A stretch of 64,000 nucleotides of DNA from an uncultured Bacteroidia bacterium (GTDB taxonomy: Bacteria > Bacteroidota > Bacteroidia > Bacteroidales > ML635J-15). Both the position numbers and the translations under genes were made by a program. Location: assembly GCA_902791865.1 (NCBI GenBank), contig CADAXK010000002.1, forward strand, positions 1 to 64,000. Reading direction: 5' to 3'. The notes beneath the pieces were generated by a model, which saw nothing but the letters and a program-made list of their open reading frames with translations, was not told the DNA's origin and made no database searches. Below are positions 26,456 through 35,399 of the stretch, piece by piece (position 1 is the first letter of the stretch; every line of letters starts with the position of its first letter).

Positions 26456-27325
26456 TTGCAAACTTCTAATTCAGAACGGCTTAAATATTCCGCAGGAATT
26501 GTTTCCATTGTGGTAAACACTTTGCTTTTTGCCTTGAAATACTGGGCAGGCATAGTGTCTGGTTCGGTGGCTTTGCTTGCCGATGCTTGGCATACCTTGT
26601 CCGATTCACTCAGTTCGGTGGCGGTGATTATTGGCGTGAAACTTTCATCACGCAAGGCCGACAAGAAACATCCCTTTGGACATGGCCGTATCGAAAACCT
26701 TGTTGCAATACTGATAGGGGTGATGCTGGCAATTGTCGCCTACGAATTTGTAATGGAATCGGTTGACAAACTGCGCAATCCCGACACTAAGGCTATTTTT
26801 GGAACTCTGGCAATTGTGGTGACGGCTGTGTCTATTGTTGTGAAGGAATTGATGGCGCAGTTCTCGTTCTATGTGGCCCGCAAAACGGGCAGTACATCTG
26901 TAAAAGCTGATGGTTGGCACCATCGCAGCGATGCGTTGTCGTCAATTGTGGTGTTGGCTGGAATTTTCCTGCAGGATTATTTCTGGTGGATAGATGCTGT
27001 GCTTGGTATTTGCGTATCGATAATTCTTATGGTTGCCGTGTACCATATTATCCGTGAGGCAGTTGATAAGCTTATGGGACAGAATGTCCCTGAGGAAACT
27101 ATTGAGAAAGTCAATGCAATAATTTCCGATACTATTGGCTACGACATAAAAGCGCATCATTTTCATATTCATAATTACGGAACGCACAGCGAACTGACTT
27201 TCCACATAAAGTTGCCGCCAGAAATGACGATTCTCGAAGGTCACGGCATTGCCGACAAAATTGAAAAGCAACTGCGCGAAAGAATGGGTGTTGAGTCGAC
27301 AATACATATTGAGCCAATGGATTGA
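26456..27325 (+). CDS. Cation diffusion facilitator (CDF) family transporter
   Basis: 289 residues starting at a TTG, since there is no in-frame ATG upstream of the first membrane helix. About six membrane helices carry the metal site in helices II and V: ADAWHTLSDSLSS (about 42-54) and ADGWHHRSDALSS (about 151-163). The second of these has His in a zinc/cadmium-type site. The cytoplasmic C-terminal domain includes AHHFHIHNYG. CDF proteins export Zn2+, Fe2+ or related ions by proton exchange; the His-rich site suggests Zn2+ or Fe2+, but this is inference. Confidence 0.9.
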   Translation: MQTSNSERLKYSAGIVSIVVNTLLFALKYWAGIVSGSVALLADAWHTLSDSLSSVAVIIGVKLSSRKADKKHPFGHGRIENLVAILIGVMLAIVAYEFVMESVDKLRNPDTKAIFGTLAIVVTAVSIVVKELMAQFSFYVARKTGSTSVKADGWHHRSDALSSIVVLAGIFLQDYFWWIDAVLGICVSIILMVAVYHIIREAVDKLMGQNVPEETIEKVNAIISDTIGYDIKAHHFHIHNYGTHSELTFHIKLPPEMTILEGHGIADKIEKQLRERMGVESTIHIEPMD

Positions 27326-27412
27326 TGGTAGTTGGCGATTTTCGGTTGTTTTTGTTTGATAACTTGTTTATAAATTAACCTTTCATTAACCGATATAGTG
27401 CATGGCATGGTT

Positions 27413-27420
27413 TAACTTTG
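27413..27420 (+). promoter_or_regulatory. nqrA: -7 box of the nqr operon
   Basis: TAACTTTG matches TAnnTTTG, 26 nt before the nqrA start. The 120-bp gap after the cation exporter holds no other recognised signal. Confidence 0.55.
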
Positions 27421-27446
27421 CCATTTAATTTTTTAATCATTGTATT

Positions 27447-28775
27447 TTGAAAACTATAAGGATTAGAAAAGGCTTGGACATCAAGATGCAGGGTGGGGCG
27501 GAAGAGTTGGTTTCCAGCAAGTTGACTCCGCAGAAATACTGCATAAGACCAACAGATTTTCATGGTGTAACACCCAAGATGGACTGCAAGGAAGGAGACC
27601 GTCTGAAACGTGGAACTATAGTTTTCCACGACAAGGACGTGCCAGAAATTTGCTTTGCGTCTCCGTGTTCGGGTATCTTAAAAAATATTGTGCGTGGCGA
27701 AAAACGCAAGATTCTAAGGGTTGAGATAGAAGCCGACGGCAGCGACGAGGCTGTAACCTTCGACACCAATGAAGACTTAAAGACGCTTTTTTCAAAGGCT
27801 GGCATTTATCCGCTTATAAATCAGCGTCCTTACGGAATCGTCGCCAATCCAAACTTAACTCCGCGCGACATTTTCATCTCTTTCCTCGACACTTCTCCGC
27901 TTGCTTGCAATGTGGAGTACGCTCTGAAGGATGATGTTGAGTATCTGAAACTTGCAATACGAGCACTGTATCATTTCACAAGCGGAAACATCTATCTGTC
28001 GTTCGGAAAGGATTCGCGTCTTGCAATGCTTATGCCCGATGACCCCGAAATCATTAAGACAGAGTTCGTTGGGAAACATCCTGCAGGACTTGTCGGTACG
28101 CAGATAAACAAACTGAAGCCAATAAACAAGGGAGAAACGGTGTGGACTATCAGCGCATCGAACTTGCCAATCATTGGTCGTCTGCTGAAACATGGTGAAT
28201 ATCAGCCAGAAAAGATTGTAGCTGTATGTGGCGCAGAAGTAGTTGCTCCGCAATATTACAAGCTAAAAATTGGTGCCGACTTGTCGCAGTTGCGCAATGG
28301 TATGCTTTTGTCGGAGAATGTGAGGATAATTTCCGGCAATGTGCTTACGGGCATAAATGTTACTGATAATCCGTATCTTGGCTTCAACGAAATGCAGGTT
28401 TCGGTAATCCCCGAAGGCGACGACTACGAAATGTTCGGATGGATGTTGCCTGGTGCAAACAAGTTCAGCAACTCGCGGACTTTCCTCTCGATGCTCACAC
28501 CTTGGAAGCGCTTCAATCTCGACACCAATATGCACGGCGAAGAACGCGCGTATGTCGTTACTGGCCAGTACGAAAAGGTTTGTCCGCTCGATATTTATCC
28601 GCAACTGTTGGTAAAGGCAGCAATGACCGACGATATTGACAAGATGGAAGAACTTGGTATTTACGAGGTTATAGAGGAGGACTTGGCATTGTGTGAATTT
28701 GTTTGCACCTCGAAGATTGCAGTTCAGCAGACGATTCGTCACGGCTTGGATTTAGTACGTAAAGAAATGGAATAG
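27447..28775 (+). CDS. nqrA: Na+-translocating NADH:quinone oxidoreductase subunit A
   Basis: 442 residues from a TTG start (no in-frame ATG before KTIRIRKGLDIKMQGGAEE). The N-terminal biotinyl-like motif and the family segments (FHGVTPKMDCKEGDRL, LVGTQINKLKPINKGE) identify NqrA, the cytoplasmic peripheral subunit. It is the first gene of a complete six-gene operon. The complex oxidises NADH, reduces quinone and exports Na+. In a fermentative anaerobe it supplies a sodium gradient. Confidence 0.96.
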   Translation: MKTIRIRKGLDIKMQGGAEELVSSKLTPQKYCIRPTDFHGVTPKMDCKEGDRLKRGTIVFHDKDVPEICFASPCSGILKNIVRGEKRKILRVEIEADGSDEAVTFDTNEDLKTLFSKAGIYPLINQRPYGIVANPNLTPRDIFISFLDTSPLACNVEYALKDDVEYLKLAIRALYHFTSGNIYLSFGKDSRLAMLMPDDPEIIKTEFVGKHPAGLVGTQINKLKPINKGETVWTISASNLPIIGRLLKHGEYQPEKIVAVCGAEVVAPQYYKLKIGADLSQLRNGMLLSENVRIISGNVLTGINVTDNPYLGFNEMQVSVIPEGDDYEMFGWMLPGANKFSNSRTFLSMLTPWKRFNLDTNMHGEERAYVVTGQYEKVCPLDIYPQLLVKAAMTDDIDKMEELGIYEVIEEDLALCEFVCTSKIAVQQTIRHGLDLVRKEME

Positions 28776-28781
28776 TTGATT

Positions 28782-29963
28782 ATGAATCCGATACGAAAAA
28801 TTATTGACAACATAAAGCCTAAGGTGCTGGGGAAGATGCCTTTTATGACCTCGACTTTCGAGGCGTTCGAGACTTTCTTCTTCGTGCCTAAGGATGTTAC
28901 TGAAAACGGTTCGCATATCCGCGATGCAATAGACATGAAGCGAACGATGATTATTGTCGTTTTTGCTTTAATTCCTTGTTTATTGTTTGGTATGTACAAT
29001 GTGGGCTATCAACATTTTTACTCGATGGGAGTGCTTGCCGAAACTGGCTTCTGGACAGTCTTCTGGTATGGCTTTCTCAAAGTTTTCTGGTTGTTGCTTG
29101 TGTCGTACCTTGTCGGTTTGACAATCGAATTTGCCTTCGCTCAGGTACGCAAGCACAAGGTTAACGAGGGATTTCTCGTTACAGGAATGCTTATTCCGTT
29201 GATAATGCCCGTAGATACGCCATTGTGGATGGTCGGTCTGGCAACTGCTTTTGCCGTGCTGGTAGGAAAGGAGTTGTTCGGTGGCACTGGAATGAACATC
29301 GTGAATCCAGCCTTGCTGGCGCGTGCGTTCCTTTTCTTCTCGTATCCTTCAAAGATGTCTGGCGACAAAATTTGGATAGCAGGAATGACTGACGGAAATG
29401 CTGTGGATGGTTTTTCTGGCGCAACTCCATTGGCTCAGATAGGCGAGGGTAGTGATGTGATAACAAACGGATTTGGTGAGCCTACTTCAATTCTTGATTT
29501 GGTTGTTGGCTTCATCCCGGGTTCCATTGGCGAGACATCGATAATCGCCATTGCCTTGGGCGCACTCATACTTCTATTTACAGGTATAGCAAGCTGGAAG
29601 ATAATGTTTTCGGTATTCGCAGGAGGAGCCGCAATGGCTTTTGCCTTGCATTCGTACACGCCAATCGACTGGTACTGGCATCTGTGCCTCGGTGGTTTCG
29701 CATTTGGCGCTGTATTTATGGCTACCGATCCCGTGACTGCCGCCCAAACTGAAAAGGGAAAATACATCTATGGTTTCCTTATCGGTGTGATGGCCATGCT
29801 GATACGAATCCTGAACCCAGCTTTCCCCGAAGGCATGATGCTGGCGATACTGCTGATGAACATATTTGCACCGCTTATCGACTATTGCGTAGTAAGGGCT
29901 AACATTAACAAGAGGTTGAGACGCGTGAAAGTAAGACGCGTAAGACGTAGAAAAAACAGATAG
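28782..29963 (+). CDS. nqrB: Na+-translocating NADH:quinone oxidoreductase subunit B
   Basis: 393 residues from the ATG at 28782; a TTG at 28776 is in frame but not needed. It is a polytopic membrane protein with the covalent-FMN attachment motif DGFSGATPLAQ, in which the Thr carries FMN through a phosphoester bond. The start is 6 nt after the nqrA stop. The C-terminus is strongly basic (RLRRVKVRRVRRRKNR), longer and more Arg-rich than expected for the family. Confidence 0.96.
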   Translation: MNPIRKIIDNIKPKVLGKMPFMTSTFEAFETFFFVPKDVTENGSHIRDAIDMKRTMIIVVFALIPCLLFGMYNVGYQHFYSMGVLAETGFWTVFWYGFLKVFWLLLVSYLVGLTIEFAFAQVRKHKVNEGFLVTGMLIPLIMPVDTPLWMVGLATAFAVLVGKELFGGTGMNIVNPALLARAFLFFSYPSKMSGDKIWIAGMTDGNAVDGFSGATPLAQIGEGSDVITNGFGEPTSILDLVVGFIPGSIGETSIIAIALGALILLFTGIASWKIMFSVFAGGAAMAFALHSYTPIDWYWHLCLGGFAFGAVFMATDPVTAAQTEKGKYIYGFLIGVMAMLIRILNPAFPEGMMLAILLMNIFAPLIDYCVVRANINKRLRRVKVRRVRRRKNR

Positions 29964-29966
29964 GCT

Positions 29967-30608
29967 ATGGACAGGAACAAGAATTCATACATATTTATAT
30001 ACTCGATAATTTTGGTTGTGGTTGTGGCTGGTGCTCTGAGCCTTGTCGCCGTATTGCTTCAGCCTAAGCAGGCCAAGAACTACGAGATAGAGCAGAAAAG
30101 AAACATTCTGTCGGCTCTTAAGATAAACGTCGAAACCAAGGAGGTAGAATCGGCCTACGCAAAAATCGTGACCGAAATCGCAGTTGACGAATCGGGCAAC
30201 GAGGTTGAAAAAGAAGACGCACTGGTTTTGTATAAGGCTCAGACCGACAAAGGTTTGAAATTCGTTTTCCCGCTTTCGGGAAAAGGCCTCTGGGGACCAA
30301 TCTGGGGCTATATCTCATTGGACGAAGACCTTAACACTGTCTATGGCGCATACTTCGACCATAAGTCGGAAACTTCGGGACTTGGTGCCGAAATTGCTAC
30401 CGAACATTTTCAGTCGCAGTTTTCCGGAAAGAAGATTTTCAATTCCGAAAATCAGTTTGTTGCAGTGAAAACTAACAAGCGAGGCGCACAGAACGAAAAC
30501 GAAGTCGATGCAATTTCGGGTGCGACAATAACTTCTACATCGGTAAGCGAAATGTTAGAGTCTTGCTTGAATAAATACTTGCCATACATCGAAAAATCAA
30601 GAAGATAA
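29967..30608 (+). CDS. nqrC: Na+-translocating NADH:quinone oxidoreductase subunit C
   Basis: 213 residues. A single N-terminal membrane anchor (FIYSIILVVVVAGALSLVAVLL) is followed by a periplasmic FMN-binding domain. Covalent FMN attachment is expected at the Thr of DAISGATITSTSV near residue 183. NqrC passes electrons between flavins of the complex. It starts 3 nt after nqrB. Confidence 0.95.
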   Translation: MDRNKNSYIFIYSIILVVVVAGALSLVAVLLQPKQAKNYEIEQKRNILSALKINVETKEVESAYAKIVTEIAVDESGNEVEKEDALVLYKAQTDKGLKFVFPLSGKGLWGPIWGYISLDEDLNTVYGAYFDHKSETSGLGAEIATEHFQSQFSGKKIFNSENQFVAVKTNKRGAQNENEVDAISGATITSTSVSEMLESCLNKYLPYIEKSRR

Positions 30609-30613
30609 GTGCT

Positions 30614-31240
30614 ATGGAAAAGAATAGAAAAGAAAGAATATTTTTAGACCCGCTAGTCAGGAACAACCCGATTACGGTACAGATATTAGGTATTTGCTCG
30701 GCGCTGGCAGTGACGGTCAAGTTGCAGTCGGCTGTGGTTATGGCGTTGAGCCTTACTTTTGTAGTGGTACTGTCGAATGTGATCGTGTCGCTGCTGCGAA
30801 AGACTATCCCCAACAGAATCAGAATAATAGTTCAACTTGTGGTTGTGGCTTTCCTCGTGATTGTCGTCGACCAGTTCCTAAAGGCATACGTGTTCGACAT
30901 CAGCAAGCAACTTTCTGTATTCGTGGGACTTATAATAACGAACTGCATTGTCATGGGACGCTTGGAAGCCTTTGCAATGTCGAACAGTCCGCGCCGCAGC
31001 TTCATTGATGGACTAGCCAATGGACTTGGCTACGGCTTTATATTGATTGTGGTTGCGTTTTTCCGCGAATTGCTCGGTAGCGGAACAATCTGGAACTATC
31101 AGGTCGTGCCTCAGGCATTCTACGATGCGGGTTACATGAACAACGGACTTATGATTATGCCGCCTATGGCGTTGATAGCGGTAGGATTGATAGTGTGGAT
31201 ACAGCGTGCACGCCAGCAGAAAAAGGAGGAGGGTAAATAA
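30614..31240 (+). CDS. nqrD: Na+-translocating NADH:quinone oxidoreductase subunit D
   Basis: 208 residues, almost entirely membrane-spanning. NqrD/RnfE-type features are visible ([35 protein letters not shown], whose Cys is one of the ligands shared with NqrE for the intramembrane iron centre). The stop overlaps the nqrE start (TAATG), so translation is coupled. Confidence 0.96.
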   Translation: MEKNRKERIFLDPLVRNNPITVQILGICSALAVTVKLQSAVVMALSLTFVVVLSNVIVSLLRKTIPNRIRIIVQLVVVAFLVIVVDQFLKAYVFDISKQLSVFVGLIITNCIVMGRLEAFAMSNSPRRSFIDGLANGLGYGFILIVVAFFRELLGSGTIWNYQVVPQAFYDAGYMNNGLMIMPPMALIAVGLIVWIQRARQQKKEEGK

Positions 31241-31857
31241 TGGAAAACATTGCTAACATATTCGTCAAGTCGATTTTTATCGACAATATGATTTTCGCAT
31301 ATTTTCTCGGAATGTGCTCGTACCTTGCTGTGTCGAAGACAGTTAAGACTTCGTTCGGATTGGGCGTTGCAGTGGCGTTTATGCTAACGATTACCGTTCC
31401 GATCAACTATCTTATCGAAAAGTATTTGCTTTGCAAGGGCGCAATGACATGGATTTCACCGTCGTTTGCCGATGTTGACCTGTCATTTCTTACATTTATA
31501 GTATTCATTGCAGTTGTGGCTTCGATGACTCAGCTAGTCGAGATGGTAATTGAAAAATTCTCGCCGTCGCTGTACAATTCGCTGGGAATCTTCCTGCCGC
31601 TGATTGCTGTAAACTGCGCAATATTAGGCGGATCTCTATTTATGGCAGAACGTTCGTATGCAAATGTCGGTGAGGCTGCCGTTTTCGGTTTTGGATCGGG
31701 AATTGGCTGGTTGCTTGCAATTGTCAGCCTTGCCGCCATCCGCGAAAAGATTAAATACTCGAAGATACCTAAAGCCCTTGACGGATTGGGCATTGCGTTC
31801 ATAATTGTCGGTCTTATGGGACTTGCATTCATGGGATTTATGGGAATAAAATTGTAG
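31240..31857 (+). CDS. nqrE: Na+-translocating NADH:quinone oxidoreductase subunit E
   Basis: 205 residues, six membrane helices, paralogous to NqrD in inverted topology. [16 protein letters not shown] and [12 protein letters not shown] segments carry the cysteines for the intramembrane iron centre. It overlaps nqrD by 1 nt and is followed 4 nt later by nqrF. Confidence 0.96.
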   Translation: MENIANIFVKSIFIDNMIFAYFLGMCSYLAVSKTVKTSFGLGVAVAFMLTITVPINYLIEKYLLCKGAMTWISPSFADVDLSFLTFIVFIAVVASMTQLVEMVIEKFSPSLYNSLGIFLPLIAVNCAILGGSLFMAERSYANVGEAAVFGFGSGIGWLLAIVSLAAIREKIKYSKIPKALDGLGIAFIIVGLMGLAFMGFMGIKL

Positions 31858-31861
31858 GATT

Positions 31862-33115
31862 ATGCTGTTGTTTCAATCTATAGTTCTTATCAGTGCCATT
31901 GCGGTTTTCCTTGTCGTGATGGTAGCCTTGGTTGCAATTTTGCTTTTTGCCAAGAAAAAACTTACACCTCAGTCGAAGGTGAAAATTACGATTAACGATA
32001 AAGATACTCTCGAAGTCGATACTGGCAACTCGTTGATGCTTACGCTCAAGGAGCACAACATCCATCTTCCTTCGGCATGCGGTGGCGGTGGTAGCTGCGG
32101 TATGTGCAAGTGCCGTGTGGTGCAGGGTGGAAATGGAATTCTGCCGACAGAAACTGGCTTCTTCACACGCAAGGAACAGCAGAATTTCTGGCGTCTGGCT
32201 TGTCAGGTGAAGGTTCGCAACGACATGAAACTTGTTATTCCCGAGGATATTATGGGAATCAAGAAGATGGAGTGCGAAGTTGTGTCGAACCGCAATGTGG
32301 CTACATTTATAAAGGAATTTGTTGTCAAGTTGCCTGAAGGCGAGACTCTCAACTTCAAGTCGGGTTCGTACATACAGATTGATGTTCCGCAAGTTACTGT
32401 CGATTATTCGAAGGACATCGAGGTCGAGGACGAATTCAAGGAAGACTGGGACAAGCTTGGCATCTGGAAGTTGAAGATGACAAATCCCGAACCAACTTTC
32501 CGTGCTTACTCGATGGCAAATCATCCGGCCGAGAGCAATATGGTTATGCTGAACATCCGTATTGCAACTCCGCCGTGGGATAGGAGCGCAGGAACATTCA
32601 TGAATGTCAATCCGGGTGTATGCTCGTCGTTCATTTTCTCGCGCAAGTCGGGCGACAAGGTTATGATTTCGGGACCTTACGGCGAATTCCACATCAAGGA
32701 TACAGACCGCGAGATTATGTTCATCGGTGGTGGCGCAGGTATGGCTCCAATGCGTTCGCATATCTTCCATTTGTTCAAGACTTTGAAGACAACGCGCAAG
32801 GTTTCGTTCTGGTACGGAGCACGCTCGCGCCGCGAGATTTTCTACGAAAACGACTTTAAGCAGATTGAAGCCGAGTTCCCGAACTTCTCGTTCAATATTG
32901 CCTTGTCGGAGCCTAAGCCCGAGGACAACTGGGACGGTTATGTAGGTTTCATCCACAAGGTTATCGAGGACAATTATCTGAAGAGCCATCAGGAGCCAGA
33001 AGAAATTGAATATTACCTCTGTGGTCCGCCAATGATGACTGCTGCCGTCACCAAGATGCTCGACGACTACGGCGTTCCAGAGGAAATGATAGCATTCGAT
33101 GATTTTGGTGGATAG
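31862..33115 (+). CDS. nqrF: Na+-translocating NADH:quinone oxidoreductase subunit F
   Basis: 417 residues. An N-terminal membrane helix is followed by a 2Fe-2S ferredoxin domain (CGGGGSCGMCKCRV and RLACQV; about residues 60-130), then FAD-binding (RAYSMAN) and NADH-binding (GGGAGMAPMRSH) oxidoreductase modules, ending in FDDFGG. It is the NADH-oxidising entry subunit and the last gene of the operon. The final 88 nt are repeated at 35280-35367 with about 92% identity. No clear terminator follows; a new promoter begins 6 nt after the stop. Confidence 0.97.
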   Translation: MLLFQSIVLISAIAVFLVVMVALVAILLFAKKKLTPQSKVKITINDKDTLEVDTGNSLMLTLKEHNIHLPSACGGGGSCGMCKCRVVQGGNGILPTETGFFTRKEQQNFWRLACQVKVRNDMKLVIPEDIMGIKKMECEVVSNRNVATFIKEFVVKLPEGETLNFKSGSYIQIDVPQVTVDYSKDIEVEDEFKEDWDKLGIWKLKMTNPEPTFRAYSMANHPAESNMVMLNIRIATPPWDRSAGTFMNVNPGVCSSFIFSRKSGDKVMISGPYGEFHIKDTDREIMFIGGGAGMAPMRSHIFHLFKTLKTTRKVSFWYGARSRREIFYENDFKQIEAEFPNFSFNIALSEPKPEDNWDGYVGFIHKVIEDNYLKSHQEPEEIEYYLCGPPMMTAAVTKMLDDYGVPEEMIAFDDFGG

Positions 33116-33120
33116 ACAAT

Positions 33121-33153
33121 TTTGTTGCACTTACGAAAAATACATTATCTTTG
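33121..33153 (+). promoter_or_regulatory. Promoter directly after nqrF
   Basis: TTTG (33121-33124), 21 nt, TATCTTTG (33146-33153): a full consensus Bacteroidota promoter. Transcription from it would give a leader of about 213 nt before the small HTH gene. Confidence 0.65.
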
Positions 33154-33259
33154 TCCGAATAAACGTATAAAATGATGTAAAAACTGAAATATAAAATATA
33201 ACTGAGCTTTGCTCTTATTCTTGATTTCGAAAAATCGCCAAATTTATGTACTCAGGAAT

Positions 33260-33373
33260 TTGTTGCAAATGTTCACGCTACGGCGTGGATTATTTTGTGC
33301 TTATTAGAGTACAGGGTTTTGGCGAGCCTTCGGAATATGATAAGCGTACAAGCAAAACGATTCACGCTTTTTT
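33260..33373 (+). ncRNA. Candidate structured 5' leader of the small HTH gene
   Basis: Three complementary segments compete: CACGC (33274-33278), GCGTG (33283-33287) and CACGC (33363-33367). The middle one can pair with either. In the long-range fold, a second helix pairs TTTTG (33293-33297) plus CTTAT (33300-33304) with ATAAG (33340-33344) plus CAAAA (33353-33357). A GCCTTCGG element sits in the enclosed loop. The outer helix ends in TTTTTT directly before the ATG at 33374. The geometry suits an attenuator or start-codon-masking switch. Found by eye only; no Rfam match is claimed. Confidence 0.5.
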
Positions 33374-33577
33374 ATGGTCGATGGCGAAATACATATAGGC
33401 AGGATAATTCAGGCAAAACTGAAGGAGCAAGGTCGCTCGGTGGTTTGGCTTGCTAAGCAAATTCCATGTACTCGCGAACATTTGTATAAGATTTTCGCCA
33501 AGCCTGACATAAATACCGCAATGCTGCAGCGAATCTCAAAAATTCTGGATTACAATTTCTTTAAGCTGTACGAGTAA
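33374..33577 (+). CDS. Small helix-turn-helix (XRE-like) protein
   Basis: 67 residues forming almost only an HTH fold: HIGRIIQAKLKEQGRSVVWLA (helix 1-2), QIPCTREHLYKIF (recognition helix) and MLQRISKILDYNFFKLY (closing helices). Single-domain XRE proteins of this size are common in Bacteroidales. The long, apparently structured leader and consensus promoter suggest tight control, possibly autoregulation. It is the first gene of the accessory segment between the two nqrF 3' ends. Confidence 0.72.
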   Translation: MVDGEIHIGRIIQAKLKEQGRSVVWLAKQIPCTREHLYKIFAKPDINTAMLQRISKILDYNFFKLYE

Positions 33578-33650
33578 TGTATCCTTTTTAGTTACGATTA
33601 TGTTGTGTTTTTGAATACGGAAATGTATAATATAGTTGAAATAAGCAATA

Positions 33651-33658
33651 TAATTTTG
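33651..33658 (+). promoter_or_regulatory. -7 box upstream of the exported protein gene
   Basis: TAATTTTG matches the consensus, 63 nt before the ATG at 33722. A -33 element is not obvious. Confidence 0.4.
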
Positions 33659-33721
33659 TCTAATTGTTAAATTATACTTTAAAACCGATGTGCCGATGGG
33701 ATATAACTGGTAGGAAAAGAA

Positions 33722-34537
33722 ATGAGAACAATAAGGATTATTGCTTTTTGCATTGTGGCAATGTTCTTTTTCAACGGACTTTATGCTCAAGAAGAAAAAC
33801 CTGTTATTGATTGCAATTATGAAATGCCTGCATTCAGCGACAATTCGGCATTGATGATTGATGCTTGCACTGTTTCTGACAAGTTCGGCAATGGTTCGAA
33901 AGTCGCCGGGTTCAATGTCAAGATTGTAAACTATTCAAAGTACAAATCTGTACAATTTGAGGTTTTCGTACATTCACCATTGACACAGAAATGGGAGAGC
34001 CTTGGCAATGAAACACTTCCCGGATTCGATGCAGATGCTAACTTTGGCAAGAAATTTCAAGACTTGGGAATGTATCGTTACTTTGCTGTAGTGACAAAGG
34101 ATGCAAGCAGGTACGATTTCAAGGTGGAAAAAGGGATGGCTAAAATTGAAATTTTAGTTTATACGAAGGGCGCTGATATGACGCAGCAGCCGTTGCCTTA
34201 TTACGATGCTTCCAATGCATATGTGTTCACATCGAAGAAACTTCCGAGAGGTGCAGGCGAAAATATAAGGATGATTAACAATTCATCGCAACAAACTTTG
34301 AACTTAGGTATTTTTGGCTGGGACAAAAAGAATTACGAATGGGTTAAGATAGCAAGTCTTTCGGCTCAGTCCGGACAAAAGAAACCTACAGTTTTTGAAG
34401 CAGATAACAAAAAGATTCATTTCTCGAAATTCGACTATTTGTCAATAGTCGCACACGACGGAAAGAAGTACGATTACATTTTCCGCGAAGACCATAGCGA
34501 TTGGAGCATTGATGCAAGCGACCATATTGGAGACTAA
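33722..34537 (+). CDS. Exported protein of unknown function
   Basis: 271 residues with a type I signal peptide (IIAFCIVAMFFFNGLYAQ, cleavage after about residue 23). The mature part is rich in beta-strand-like alternation and aromatic residues, with two similar halves in outline (FEVFVHSPLTQKWESL versus LGIFGWDKKNYEWVKI), possibly two beta-sandwich modules. There is no recognised family and no T9SS-type C-terminal signal. It lies 33 nt before a lipoprotein gene on the same strand, within the accessory segment. Confidence 0.78.
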   Translation: MRTIRIIAFCIVAMFFFNGLYAQEEKPVIDCNYEMPAFSDNSALMIDACTVSDKFGNGSKVAGFNVKIVNYSKYKSVQFEVFVHSPLTQKWESLGNETLPGFDADANFGKKFQDLGMYRYFAVVTKDASRYDFKVEKGMAKIEILVYTKGADMTQQPLPYYDASNAYVFTSKKLPRGAGENIRMINNSSQQTLNLGIFGWDKKNYEWVKIASLSAQSGQKKPTVFEADNKKIHFSKFDYLSIVAHDGKKYDYIFREDHSDWSIDASDHIGD

Positions 34538-34570
34538 ATATTGAAGAATAAGAACTAAAAACGAAAGAAA

Positions 34571-35182
34571 ATGAGAACTTTAATTAAAGTAATGCCGATA
34601 GTTTTTGTATTGGCTACAATTATGAGTGGTTGTAAGAAGGACGGAACTATAGTCGTAAAGAACAATACGCATTCGACTTACGATGTTGTGGTTACTGATG
34701 ATATGAATTTTATGGCGTACAAGACTATTGCGCCCGAGGGTTCAGATGTACTGACAAGCACTGACATTGATTGCTACTTCGGATTTGTAGCAACACAAAA
34801 GGATGGTTATTTTGAACATCCACAGGTAGTGAATGATGTTAAATATTTGCCGAAGAAGGGTTCTATTTCGTTTAAGATAGAAAGTCGTCCTGCATACATA
34901 AAGTATGTAAACATTACAAGCGACAACTATCAGGTTGACATCACTTGTGCTGCAAACAGCACTATAAAGCAGATAACCTTGCCAGGCAGAACTTTAGATT
35001 CTCTTGAAGTGGAGGCTGGATATTCTTACAACTTGAAGTTCACGCAACTTGATGGTTATGTGCTTTATCCATCTACTCGCGAATATACAGTTAATGCTGA
35101 CTGTGGTTATATCTATACTTACGAGACACCTAACTTGGTTAAAAGTGAGAATGGTGGAGAAATAGAAGAGTATGAATATTAG
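34571..35182 (+). CDS. Putative lipoprotein of unknown function
   Basis: 203 residues. The lipoprotein signal (VMPIVFVLATIMSGC) places the acylated Cys at residue 21. The mature part is beta-rich (TIVVKNNTHSTYDVVV near the start; later YIKYVNITSDNYQVDITC), suggesting one or two immunoglobulin-like beta-sandwich modules, and ends in an acidic tail. No family is recognised. It is followed by a terminator and probably shares a transcript with the exported protein gene before it. Confidence 0.78.
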   Translation: MRTLIKVMPIVFVLATIMSGCKKDGTIVVKNNTHSTYDVVVTDDMNFMAYKTIAPEGSDVLTSTDIDCYFGFVATQKDGYFEHPQVVNDVKYLPKKGSISFKIESRPAYIKYVNITSDNYQVDITCAANSTIKQITLPGRTLDSLEVEAGYSYNLKFTQLDGYVLYPSTREYTVNADCGYIYTYETPNLVKSENGGEIEEYEY

Positions 35183-35234
35183 AATTGTTTCTCAGCAAAA
35201 AAACTAACATAATGTAGTAGAAACATAAAAACAC

Positions 35235-35270
35235 AAAGAAACGCATCGTAATCGGTGCGTTTCTTTTTTA
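35235..35270 (+). terminator. Terminator of the exported protein/lipoprotein unit
   Basis: An 11-bp stem (AAAGAAACGCA / TGCGTTTCTTT) with a 10-nt loop and T's extending to 35269. It ends 10 nt before the second copy of the nqrF 3' end. Confidence 0.85.
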
Positions 35271-35279
35271 TCTGTATTT

Positions 35280-35368
35280 CGCCAATGATGACTGCTGCTG
35301 TCACCAAGATGCTCTACGACTACGGCATTCCACCAGAGATGATAGCATTCGATGATTTTGGTGGATAA
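35280..35368 (+). pseudogene. Second, displaced copy of the nqrF 3' end
   Basis: 35280-35367 aligns without gaps to 33027-33114, the last 88 nt of nqrF, with 7 differences by eye count. The reading frame is kept: it encodes [17 protein letters not shown], a Pro-Glu change, then [10 protein letters not shown] and a stop. Two substitutions are synonymous and three codons change the residue. It has no start codon and no upstream nqrF sequence, so it is a fragment. The two copies bracket the 2.2-kb accessory segment, as when an element integrates at a gene's 3' end; no integrase is present. Confidence 0.85.
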
Positions 35369-35399
35369 AAGGATTTGCGATAACCATTCCCATTGATTC

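Noticed and set aside
31838..33130. 430-codon open frame on the minus strand
   Set aside because: Antisense shadow of nqrF. Its similarity to a minus-strand frame at 35204-35557 is useful only because it exposes the duplicated nqrF 3' end.
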